Source: an uncultured Ruminiclostridium sp. (lineage in GTDB: Bacteria > Bacillota > Clostridia > Oscillospirales > Ruminococcaceae). From it: 15,034 bases of DNA. The stretch spans positions 7,732 to 22,765 of the forward strand of contig CAJUFF010000031.1 in assembly GCA_910585505.1 (NCBI GenBank), given 5' to 3'. The position numbers and the translations under genes are program-made. Below, in pieces: positions 1 to 6,887 of this stretch. Position 1 is the first letter of the stretch; every line of letters starts with the position of its first letter. The notes beneath the pieces were generated by a model. It had not been told where the DNA came from. It searched no databases and saw only the letters and a list, made by a program, of their open reading frames with translations.

Positions 1-376
1 CTTCGACGGGTGGTTCCATCTCTTCTTTAATTGTTTCCGATACGGCTTCGGCGAGCGCTTCCGTCACTTCCTCAACTGTCTCCGTAACGGTTTCGGCAGG
101 TGTTTCAATCACTTTCTCAACCGTTTCCGATACAGCTTCGACGGGTGGTTCCATCTCTTCTTTAATTGTTTCCGATACGGCTTCGGCGAGTGCTTCCGTC
201 GCTTCCTCAACTGTCTCCGTAACGGTTTCGGCAGGTGTTTCAATCACTTCCTCAACTGTTTCCGCTGCGGTTTCGGAGGACGCTTCTGTCTCTTCCCCAA
301 CTGTTTCCGTAACAGTTTCGACGGGTGTTTCCGTCGCTTCTTCAATCATTTCCGCTGCGGCTTCGCCAAATATATT
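1..376 (-). repeat. Tandem 45-bp repeats in truB, with a 135-bp higher-order repeat
   Basis: From residue 356 (nt 376) to the window edge TruB consists of eight full 15-residue units plus the start of a ninth, pattern E-x-x-x-E-x-V-x-E-T-V-E-E-x-x. On the DNA, 1-135 and 136-270 are nearly identical for about 120 bp, so three 45-bp units have been duplicated as a block. Phase is kept at exactly 45 bp, consistent with expansion by in-frame recombination or slippage. The left boundary is outside the window. Confidence 0.9.
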
Positions 377-1441
377 TGCCGCTTCTTCACTGATTTCCGC
401 CGTTTTTTCGGCTGTCTCCACGGCGAGAAGCGAATCAGAATCAGTCTCCGCTTTAGTGTTAAAGCTTTCCTTAGCTTTTTCCGCTTTCTTTTCCACGGCG
501 GTTTTAATATTGGCATAGTTATTTTCAGCGGGAGCGGGCTTCATTATATTTGTGGAATCGGTATTGAAGCGGCGCAGAACTTCAAGCTCATGATTTGTCC
601 CTATTTTTCCGAGACCTAAAAAAACGCCGTCGGAGCCTTCAATATAATAGCCCTTATCATAAATTATATCAAACCTTATTCTGTCCGCGTCAAGGGAGGC
701 CCCGTTTCTGAAAAGCTTGGTCTGCTTTTCGTCAAGCCGCGCCTTAGGAAGCTGCCCGTACAGCTTTTCAAGCGGCAAAAGCAGAGATTCCAGCTCCTCC
801 GCGGATTTTTCCTCCAGCTCGCGAAGACGGTAACAATCGTCTAAAGTAAAAACACCTGACCTTACCCTTATCAGAGAGGTCATTACCGCTCCCGTTTCCA
901 ATTTCTGTCCTATATCGTGTATTAAAGTGCGTATGTAAGTGCCCTTGGAGCAGGTCACCGACATTTCGCCGCTGTTGTATTCGTACTTTTGTACTTTAAG
1001 CTCGTAAATATTTATTTTACGCGGCTGTCTGCTCACCACCTCGCCCTTTCGCGCAAGGTCGTAAAGCCTTTGCCCGTTTACCTTTACTGCGGAATACATG
1101 GGAGGAGTCTGTAACTGCTCCCCTGTAAAAACCCTTTCTATCATGGGCATTTTATTGCGGCTCACATAAGCATCGCAGGTGGACAGAACCTTTCCCGTTA
1201 TATCCTGAGTATCGGTGGTTATTCCGAACTGAAAGCCCGCCACATACTGCTTGGTATCGTCTGGGCAGAAATCCACCGCCTTTGTGGCGTCGCCCACAAA
1301 AACGGGAAGAACCCCTTCCGCCATCGGATCAAGCGTTCCGCCGTGTCCGACCTTCTTCGTCTTATATATACGGCGAACCTTGGCCACAACGTCAAAGGAG
1401 GTCATTCCCTTTTCCTTGTAAATGCAAATTATTCCGTTCAT
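1..1441 (-). CDS. truB: tRNA pseudouridine(55) synthase TruB with acidic repeat tail (3' end outside window)
   Basis: Makes pseudouridine 55 in the T-loop of tRNAs in the cytoplasm. The start ATG (1441-1439) gives the family N-terminus MNGIICIYKEKGMTSFDVV. The catalytic motif GHGGTLDPMAEGVLPV follows, with Asp38 as the nucleophile; further family landmarks are QTPPMYSAVKVNGQRLYDLAR and GTYIRTLIHDIG. The core ends near residue 300. The frame then stays open to the window edge through a Lys/Glu/Ala linker and, from residue 356, a strictly 15-residue acidic repeat (units such as EALAEAVSETIKEEM). At least 480 residues lie in the window against about 300 for the usual enzyme, and the stop codon is not seen. 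It follows nrnA by 50 bp in the rbfA-nrnA-truB unit. The enzyme identity is firm. The role of the tail is unknown, and a downstream fused domain cannot be excluded. Confidence 0.95.
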   Translation of the reverse strand, partial: MNGIICIYKEKGMTSFDVVAKVRRIYKTKKVGHGGTLDPMAEGVLPVFVGDATKAVDFCPDDTKQYVAGFQFGITTDTQDITGKVLSTCDAYVSRNKMPMIERVFTGEQLQTPPMYSAVKVNGQRLYDLARKGEVVSRQPRKINIYELKVQKYEYNSGEMSVTCSKGTYIRTLIHDIGQKLETGAVMTSLIRVRSGVFTLDDCYRLRELEEKSAEELESLLLPLEKLYGQLPKARLDEKQTKLFRNGASLDADRIRFDIIYDKGYYIEGSDGVFLGLGKIGTNHELEVLRRFNTDSTNIMKPAPAENNYANIKTAVEKKAEKAKESFNTKAETDSDSLLAVETAEKTAEISEEAANIFGEAAAEMIEEATETPVETVTETVGEETEASSETAAETVEEVIETPAETVTETVEEATEALAEAVSETIKEEMEPPVEAVSETVEKVIETPAETVTETVEEVTEALAEAVSETIKEEMEPPVE

Positions 1442-1491
1442 ACCATTATGAAAGTCCTTTCTCCCGAAAAGGGCGTTCAGATTTTCAGCGT

Positions 1492-2457
1492 TTAATTTAA
1501 TAGCTTTTCAATAGCCTTTGTAACTTCTTCCTTTATAAGTCTTCTGGACTCCTCCGCGTCGGCGGCTTTTATTGTACAGCCCGCCGCCCTCATATGTCCT
1601 CCGCCGCCGAAATGTCCGCATATCTCCTGCACATTTACGCTGTTTGAGCGGAGAGAGGCCTTCCAGCCCTCTTCCTTTTCCTTAAGCACTATTCCAACCT
1701 CTACGCCCTGTATCTGCCTGGGCAAAGCGGAAATTCCGTTTACGTCCTCGGCGTCCACGCTGTCTAAAATTTCTTTTGAAAGAGCTATCACCGCGCCTTT
1801 GTCCTCGGCAAAAAACTCGATATTTTCAAACACATAACGTTCCAAACCGATACGCGCTTTTGTTTTCATATCAAAAAGGACATAATTCAGAGCGGCGGCG
1901 TCAAAGCCGTACTCCATCAGCTCTCCCGCCTTCAGATGAGTATGCCTTGTGGTATTCCCGAACTTAAAGCAGCCCGTATCGGTGGCTATTCCGGTATAGA
2001 GGCACTTGGCGATTTTTTCATCCAAACACTCCGCCTTCAGAAGCTTTATAAGATCATAAATTATTTCACAGGCAGCGGCGGCCGAATCGTCCACGTAAAC
2101 TCTTTCGGCAAAGGGACGGTGGGATAGGTGATGGTCTATGGCAAGATCGACCTTGTCCCCATAAAGCTTTTCCAAACCTCCCAGCAGCGACCTGTCCGCC
2201 ACGTCCACTGAAACCACGAAGCTTTCCTCAAACTGCTGATTTTCTACCGCCTCTTCCATATAGGAAAACCTTTCGGATAAAGGATCGGAACAGGCAAGAC
2301 GCGCTTTTTTCCCCAGTCTTTGCAGTGCACCGCAAAGACCGTAGGCACAGCCTTCCGTGTCCCCATCGGGGTTGGCGTGAGACAGGATCAGGAAATTATC
2401 ATGCCCGATTAAAAACTCCGCCGCCTGCTTCAAAGTAATATTGGTCGCTTTGTTCAT
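1492..2457 (-). CDS. nrnA: DHH/DHHA1 phosphoesterase, oligoribonuclease / pAp phosphatase NrnA type
   Basis: Cytoplasmic DHH-DHHA1 phosphoesterase. Family members degrade very short oligoribonucleotides and dephosphorylate pAp, using Mn2+. The N-terminal DHH domain shows all metal-site motifs: HANPDGD (His27, Asp31, Asp33), VDVAD (Asp85), the DHH triad at 108-110, and ATDTG (Asp160). The C-terminal DHHA1 domain has the substrate-binding GGGGHMRAAG at 284-293. Length 321 aa is typical. Its ATG at 2457 lies 22 bp after rbfA and is preceded by AGGAAAGGA. Position between rbfA and truB is the common Firmicutes arrangement. I assign NrnA type on domain order and context; the balance of nuclease and pAp phosphatase activity cannot be read from sequence. 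Confidence 0.93.
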   Translation of the reverse strand: MNKATNITLKQAAEFLIGHDNFLILSHANPDGDTEGCAYGLCGALQRLGKKARLACSDPLSERFSYMEEAVENQQFEESFVVSVDVADRSLLGGLEKLYGDKVDLAIDHHLSHRPFAERVYVDDSAAAACEIIYDLIKLLKAECLDEKIAKCLYTGIATDTGCFKFGNTTRHTHLKAGELMEYGFDAAALNYVLFDMKTKARIGLERYVFENIEFFAEDKGAVIALSKEILDSVDAEDVNGISALPRQIQGVEVGIVLKEKEEGWKASLRSNSVNVQEICGHFGGGGHMRAAGCTIKAADAEESRRLIKEEVTKAIEKLLN

Positions 2458-2479
2458 AACGCTTTATCCTTTCCTAAGG

Positions 2480-2875
2480 TTATTCTTCCGTTTCGCCGGC
2501 TTTTTCCTCTCCTTCCGCCGCGCTTTCGCTGTTATGAGGGAGATTGGTTATGATATTGCTGATTTTTTCGTAATAGTCAAGCGAATTATCCGCTACAAAT
2601 GTTATTTCGGGCATTTTACGCATTTTTATTCTGGCGTTTATTCTTTTCTTAAAAAATCCTTCCGCCTTCCGAAGGGCTTCCACGGCTTCCTTTGTTTTTT
2701 CACCGCCGCCCAAGGCGCTGACGTAAACTTTGCAGTAGCTCAGGTCATTGGTTATTTCAACGTCGGTTACTGTTACCAAGCCGTTTGCTATGTGCTTATC
2801 CTTAAGCTGCGGCATGGCAGCCGAGATTTCACGCTTTACGTCCTCGGTGAGACGGGAGATGTTATGATTTGACAT
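2480..2875 (-). CDS. rbfA: 30S ribosome-binding factor RbfA
   Basis: Small KH-like protein that binds immature 30S subunits and helps 16S rRNA 5'-end maturation and cold adaptation. The 131-aa product shows the family pattern: an N-terminal RLTEDVKREIS helix, TVTDVEITNDLSYCKVYVS as the central strand-turn-strand, and a late MPEITFVADNSLDYYEKI segment. The last 17 residues or so are an added acidic tail (ESAAEGEEKAGETEE). ATG at 2875 is preceded by AGAAAGGAG at good spacing. A small hairpin (2889-2908) ends one base before this ribosome binding site and might affect initiation. Unlike in many relatives, it does not follow infB directly: 481 bp with a terminator and a promoter lie between. Confidence 0.95.
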   Translation of the reverse strand: MSNHNISRLTEDVKREISAAMPQLKDKHIANGLVTVTDVEITNDLSYCKVYVSALGGGEKTKEAVEALRKAEGFFKKRINARIKMRKMPEITFVADNSLDYYEKISNIITNLPHNSESAAEGEEKAGETEE

Positions 2876-3004
2876 TTGGAGCTCCTTTCTGCGGTTATTG
2901 CCCGACAGTTAACTTCGGAAAAGCTGTGCGCTGTCCTTTCGCAGGAAACCGAGAAAAAAGCTGCGGGAATACGCACACATTTCAAGGGTTTCCGAAAAAG
3001 TATT

Positions 3005-3194
3005 TATACTGATTCCCGATCAAAGTATAGACAAATTTTGTTGTCGATCGGGAATTAGCGCTTAGGGTGTAATTCTCAATCATCTTGTAGACCCTGTGAA
3101 ATTTTGTCTGCAAGATGATTGAGAATTAGTATTAATACTAATCTTTGTTCAAGGTATAAACAAATAATACGGATGATCAAAGATTAGTGCTTAA
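3005..3194. repeat. Three tandem structured hairpin units in the rbfA leader
   Basis: Three long inverted repeats sit head to tail. Hairpin 1: arms 3012-3021/3046-3055 (ATTCCCGATC, 10 bp perfect). Hairpin 2: arms 3070-3087/3111-3128 (18 bp perfect), plus an inner AGAC/GTCT stem. Hairpin 3: arms 3137-3147/3178-3188 (ACTAATCTTTG, 11 bp perfect), plus an inner GTAT/ATAC stem. Units 1 and 3 align without gaps over 58 positions (from TACT at 3007 and 3136), sharing the loop-side sequence GTATARACAAAT and the 3' flank ATTAGYGCTTA, while their stems differ by paired changes. The stretch lies between the rbfA promoter and rbfA, so it is part of that mRNA's 5' leader. Function unknown. Confidence 0.85.
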
Positions 3195-3249
3195 AGATCG
3201 GTAGAAAAGAACCGGAAACCTAAAGTTTGAAAGTTGCTGTGAAAGCAAT

Positions 3250-3279
3250 ATTATATTATTAACAATTCCGTACTTTCAA
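3250..3279 (-). promoter_or_regulatory. Probable sigma-A promoter for rbfA-nrnA-truB
   Basis: On the minus strand TTGAAA (3279-3274) and TATAAT (3255-3250) are separated by 18 bp. The -35 box begins about 16 bp past the infB terminator stem, and transcription would start near 3243, giving a 5' leader of about 370 nt. The near-consensus boxes and the position right after a terminator make this a convincing second promoter in the cluster. Confidence 0.75.
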
Positions 3280-3294
3280 TACCCCGTAAACAAC

Positions 3295-3320
3295 AAAAGG
3301 CGGCTCTTATGCCGCCTTTT
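3295..3320 (-). terminator. Intrinsic terminator after infB (sequence symmetric on both strands)
   Basis: AAAAGGCGGC (3295-3304) and GCCGCCTTTT (3311-3320) form a perfect 10-bp stem with a 6-base loop, 36 bp after the infB stop codon. On the minus strand the stem runs into TTTTGTTGTTT; on the plus strand into TTTTATATTT, so it could stop transcripts from either direction. Confidence 0.85.
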
Positions 3321-3356
3321 ATATTTAACGGCGAGTATCGTTAATTCAGGAGAATC

Positions 3357-6143
3357 CTAATCCCTATACTCCTCCATAAAATAACATTCAAACACATCGC
3401 CCTCCTTTATATCGCCGAATTTCTCCAGCGAAACGCCGCACTCGAAGCCCTGCGCAACTTCCTTCGCATCGTCCTTGAAACGCTTCAGACCTGCAATCTT
3501 ATCGTCGGCTACAATTATACCGTCGCGCACCACTCTTATCATTGTATTACGCTGAAGTTTGCCGTCCGTAACATAACAGCCCGCTACGGGACCAACTCCG
3601 GTAATCTTATAGGTCATTCTGACTTCCGCCTTGCCCAACATAATTTCCCTGAACTTAGGCGCAAGCATACCCTTCATCGCCGTTTCGATCTCTTCTATGG
3701 CGTCGTAAATTATACGGTAAAGCCTTAAGTCAACGCCGTCTCTCTTGGCGTTTTCCTGTGCGGCAGGATTCGGTCTTACGTTAAAGCCTATAATAATGGC
3801 GTTTGAAGCGCTGGCTAACATTACGTCGCTTTCGCTTACCGCGCCTACCGCTCCGTGAATAACTCTTACTCTCACCTCATTGTTGGAAAGCTTTTCAAGG
3901 GACTGCTTCACCGCTTCAACCGAACCCTGTACGTCCGCCTTAACAATCAGTCTCAGCTCCTTCATCTCGCCTTCCTCTATATGAGCGAACAGGTTGTCAA
4001 GAGTTACCTTCTGATAAAGACTGAACTGAGCTTCCTTCTCCTCGAACTTGCGCTTCTGCACCAACTCTCTGGCAAGCTTTTCGTCCTCTACCACAGCGAA
4101 AGCGTCACCCGCCGAGGGAACCTCGCCGAGACCCATTATCTCAACGGGAACGCTAGGCCCCGCTTCCTTTATTGAACGTCCCGTATCGTCCCGCATTACC
4201 CTCACGTGTCCCACCGCGGTGCCCGCGATGATAACGTCTCCGGAGTGCAGTGTGCCGTTTTGCACCAGAAGTGTGGCGATGGGGCCTCTTCCCTTGTCAA
4301 GTCTCGCTTCGATTACCGCGCCCTTGGCCAAACGGTTGGGGTTGGCCTTAAGCTCCATAACGTCAGCCGTAAGATTGACCATTTCCAAAAGGGTGTCCAT
4401 GCCCTCGCCCGTTTTCGCGGATACGGGAACACAAATAATGTCGCCGCCCCATTCTTCACACACAAGCTCGTACTCGGTAAGCGTCTGCTTTATCCTTTCG
4501 GGATTGGCGCCGGGCTTATCTATTTTGTTTATGGCCACTATTATGCTTACTCCCGCGTCCTTTGCGTGATGAATGGCTTCTACGGTCTGGGGCATTATTC
4601 CGTCGTCCGCCGCAACGACGAGTATGGCTATATCGGTTATCTGAGCGCCTCTTGCGCGCATGGCAGTAAAGGCCTCATGTCCGGGTGTATCTAAGAAGGT
4701 TATATCTCTTCCGCCGGCGGTAACGCGGTAAGCGCCTATATGCTGAGTAATGCCGCCCGCTTCTCCCGCCGCAACATGGGCGTTTCTTATATAGTCGAGA
4801 ATTGAAGTTTTTCCGTGGTCAACGTGTCCCATAACAACCACAACGGGGCTTCTGGAAACCAGATCGTCGCTGTTGTCCTCCACCTCGTCGAAGAGTCTTT
4901 CCTCTATGGTGACAATTACCTCTTTTTCAACCTTCGCGCCCAATTCTTCGGCTACAAGCGAAGCGGTATCAAAGTCTATCACCTGATTTATGGAGCACAT
5001 CTCGCCTAACTGCATCAGCTTTTTGATAACCTCGGCGGCGTTTACCTTAAGCCTCGAAGCAAGCTCGCTAACCACAATTTCATCGGGTATCTGTACCTTA
5101 AGCTGCTGCTTTCTCGCTCTTTCAAGCTCAAGCCTCTTAAGCTTCTGAGCTTCGGTTTCGCGGGTGTTTTTACCGTACTGTCCGCGTTTCTGGCGGCTTT
5201 TCTGGTCTATCTTCTGCTTTCTTCCCGCAAATTCGCTGCCCTTCTTGGAAGTGCTTTGTGCTATGGACTCGTATTTTTCGTTATACTTATCCAAATCCAC
5301 GTAGCTTCCCCTTGTATCAACCCGCTTAGTTACCTGTTCGCCTCTCTGCTGAGCGGCCTGTTTCTCCTTCTTCTTGGCTATCGGAGGTTCGTTGGTCTTT
5401 ATGGCGGAAATATCAACCTTGGCGGCAGGCGTCTTTGGCGCTATATGACCCGATTTTGCGCGTTCGGCTTCTTGCCTTGGCTTGGACTGAGTGGTATTAT
5501 TGTTATTATGACCCTGTTTGGGCTTGTTGGCGGAATTCTGACTCTGATTGGCGTTTTGGACAGATTTAGGCTGATTGGGCTGGACGGGCTTTGAAACAGG
5601 CTGTTTTTCGGCGGGCTTTGCCGCGATTTTTTTGGCATCCTCCGCTTTTTTTGCCTCTTCGGCGGCTTTTCGTGCTTCTTCCGCCTTTCGGGCCTCTTCC
5701 TTGGCCTTTTCGGCAATCCTGGCTTCTTCTGCCTTTCGAGCCTCCTCGGCTTTTCTGGCTTCTTCCTTAGCCTGCTCCGCCTTTCGGGCTTCTTCGGCTT
5801 TTCGTGCCTCTTCTGCCTTTTTCGCCTCTTCGGCTTTTCGCTTTTCCTCTGCTTTCTTAGCTTCCTCGGCGGCTTTTCTTTCCTGCTCTTCCTTATCACG
5901 CCGTTCCGCTTCGGCCTTTTCTTTGCGTACTTTTTCGCCCTCGGCATAATACGCGTCAAAACTGTCCACCTGATTATCCTGCGTCAGCTTATCCAAAACC
6001 ACGTCAAGCTCCTCGCCAATAAAGCTTGCGCCTATTTTTTTCTCCACGCCCAAATAATTCGCCACTATCTCGATAGCCTCATTCGGCGCTACATTAAGAT
6101 CTTTTGCGAAATCTCTGATTTTTGCTTTAGAATTGGTTTCCAT
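3357..6143 (-). CDS. infB: Translation initiation factor IF-2
   Basis: GTPase that brings initiator tRNA to the 30S subunit and promotes subunit joining. The 928-aa protein has an N-terminal IF2_N helix bundle (about 1-55), a long Ala/Glu/Lys/Arg-rich segment (about 72-182) of repeating KAEEARKAEE units, a Gln/Asn/Lys-rich linker, a second IF2_N domain (about 350-410), then the GTPase core. G motifs are intact: G1 GHVDHGKT from Gly439, G3 DTPGH from Asp485, G4 NKIDKP from Asn539, then SAKTGEG. Domains II, III and IV follow to the C-terminus. ATG at 6143 is preceded by GGGGG at 7-nt spacing. The Ala/Glu/Lys segment makes long open shadow frames on the other strands. It follows ylxQ by 128 bp (holding a palindromic element) and ends at a terminator. 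Confidence 0.98.
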   Translation of the reverse strand: METNSKAKIRDFAKDLNVAPNEAIEIVANYLGVEKKIGASFIGEELDVVLDKLTQDNQVDSFDAYYAEGEKVRKEKAEAERRDKEEQERKAAEEAKKAEEKRKAEEAKKAEEARKAEEARKAEQAKEEARKAEEARKAEEARIAEKAKEEARKAEEARKAAEEAKKAEDAKKIAAKPAEKQPVSKPVQPNQPKSVQNANQSQNSANKPKQGHNNNNTTQSKPRQEAERAKSGHIAPKTPAAKVDISAIKTNEPPIAKKKEKQAAQQRGEQVTKRVDTRGSYVDLDKYNEKYESIAQSTSKKGSEFAGRKQKIDQKSRQKRGQYGKNTRETEAQKLKRLELERARKQQLKVQIPDEIVVSELASRLKVNAAEVIKKLMQLGEMCSINQVIDFDTASLVAEELGAKVEKEVIVTIEERLFDEVEDNSDDLVSRSPVVVVMGHVDHGKTSILDYIRNAHVAAGEAGGITQHIGAYRVTAGGRDITFLDTPGHEAFTAMRARGAQITDIAILVVAADDGIMPQTVEAIHHAKDAGVSIIVAINKIDKPGANPERIKQTLTEYELVCEEWGGDIICVPVSAKTGEGMDTLLEMVNLTADVMELKANPNRLAKGAVIEARLDKGRGPIATLLVQNGTLHSGDVIIAGTAVGHVRVMRDDTGRSIKEAGPSVPVEIMGLGEVPSAGDAFAVVEDEKLARELVQKRKFEEKEAQFSLYQKVTLDNLFAHIEEGEMKELRLIVKADVQGSVEAVKQSLEKLSNNEVRVRVIHGAVGAVSESDVMLASASNAIIIGFNVRPNPAAQENAKRDGVDLRLYRIIYDAIEEIETAMKGMLAPKFREIMLGKAEVRMTYKITGVGPVAGCYVTDGKLQRNTMIRVVRDGIIVADDKIAGLKRFKDDAKEVAQGFECGVSLEKFGDIKEGDVFECYFMEEYRD

Positions 6144-6201
6144 TCAATTTCCCCCAAGATTGTAAGGTAATTTGCCAAAGGCCGTGCTTCCGCCTTCGGA
6201 T

Positions 6202-6257
6202 TTAAGGCAACACCGCGCAATGACCGCCTTACGGCTTAGCGTGCGGTATTGCCTTAA
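6202..6257. repeat. Short palindromic element with TTAAGGC ends between ylxQ and infB
   Basis: TTAAGGCAA (6202-6210) pairs with TTGCCTTAA (6249-6257). After one mismatch ACCGC pairs with GCGGT, and an inner CCG/CGG stem lies in the loop. It is about 56 bp and lies between two genes expected to be co-transcribed. Its ends match those of the larger element at 12816-12953 (TTAAGGCRAnACC), so I read it as a miniature member of the same dispersed family. There is no U-run, so it is not an obvious terminator. Confidence 0.75.
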
Positions 6258-6271
6258 TTTGATATATTATT

Positions 6272-6583
6272 TTATCTTATCGGCTCACAGCCTTGGGAAA
6301 GCGCTTTCCAAAAGCCCTCGTCCGTAATTGCCGCAATGCCTGTTTTTTTTCCTATAATGCCCTCGATCTGTTCCATATCGGCGTCCAATATAACAATATC
6401 CAATTCGGGACGGTGTTTGTCCCTTAAAAAGAGCACCTCTTTTTTTGTTTTTGGGGAGAGATCCTTTGAAAGCGCTATCCCTTTAACCCTTGTTTTCGGG
6501 TCGGCCATTTCTCGTTTTACCGCATCAAAACCCACTATAAGACAACCTGTCTTTTTCATTAGCCCCAAAGTAGACAATTTCAC
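6272..6583 (-). CDS. ylxQ: L7Ae/L30e-like ribosomal RNA-binding protein YlxQ
   Basis: A 103-aa L7Ae/L30e/Gadd45-fold protein, in the position always held by YlxQ between ylxR and infB. Visible family features are the early LGLMKKTGCLIVGFDAV segment, the central LSKDLSPKTKKEVLFL and the late IEGIIGKKTGIAAITDEGFWKAL. Family members bind kink-turn-like RNA; the cellular role of YlxQ is not settled. The start is GTG (6583-6581) and overlaps the ylxR stop codon (TGA 6582-6580) by 4 bp as GTGA, which suggests translational coupling. Confidence 0.9.
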   Translation of the reverse strand: MKLSTLGLMKKTGCLIVGFDAVKREMADPKTRVKGIALSKDLSPKTKKEVLFLRDKHRPELDIVILDADMEQIEGIIGKKTGIAAITDEGFWKALSQGCEPIR

Positions 6584-6858
6584 GCTTCTTCTCCCTCGGC
6601 CGCTTTTATTTCAGCCTCAAGCTGCCCGTACACCTCGCCGCCTATTTTACACTTTAGCGAACGCTCCAGCGATTTTTTCTTAACCGCTTTTTTAAAGCAT
6701 TCCGACGACTTACAGATATACGCCCCCCTGCCGTTTTTCTTTCCCGTAAGATCAAGAGCTATTTCTCCTTCCTTACTCCTAACTATGCGCAGAAGGCCTT
6801 TTTTTCCTATCATTTCATCACAGCCGAGACATTTTCTCAGCGGTTCAACCTTTCCCAC
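6580..6858 (-). CDS. ylxR: YlxR/RnpM family RNA-binding protein (DUF448)
   Basis: A 92-aa DUF448 protein. The N-terminal RKCLGCDEM (Cys10, Cys13), the LLRIVRSKEGEIALD strand pair and the signature GRGAYICKSSEC (43-54, Cys49, Cys54) are all present. In B. subtilis this family has been reported to bind the RNase P RNA and modulate its activity (RnpM). The start is GTG at 6858, supported by AAAGGG six bases upstream; the 3' end overlaps ylxQ by 4 bp and nusA lies 29 bp upstream. It ends with a short acidic tail (AAEGEEA). Confidence 0.92.
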   Translation of the reverse strand: MGKVEPLRKCLGCDEMIGKKGLLRIVRSKEGEIALDLTGKKNGRGAYICKSSECFKKAVKKKSLERSLKCKIGGEVYGQLEAEIKAAEGEEA

Positions 6859-6887
6859 AAGCTGCCCTTTCCCTATTTCAAATTATA

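Noticed and set aside
2441..2872. Plus-strand frame of 143 codons opposite rbfA
   Set aside because: Lies on the complement of rbfA, has no ribosome binding site, and the rbfA product is clearly the real gene.
3005..3194. CRISPR array or integron attC cluster
   Set aside because: There are no identical direct repeats with unique spacers, and no GTTRRRY/RYYYAAC core sites; the conserved parts are loop and flanks, not stems.
3005..3194. T-box or known ribosomal leader
   Set aside because: I find no T-box sequence (TGGNACCGCG-like) or specifier-type layout.
5575..5949. Long plus-strand frame encoding an Ala/Ser/Phe repeat, and a Lys/Arg/Pro-rich minus-strand frame at 5441-5959
   Set aside because: Both are shadow frames of the Ala/Glu/Lys-rich repeat of infB; low-complexity coding DNA stays open in several frames.
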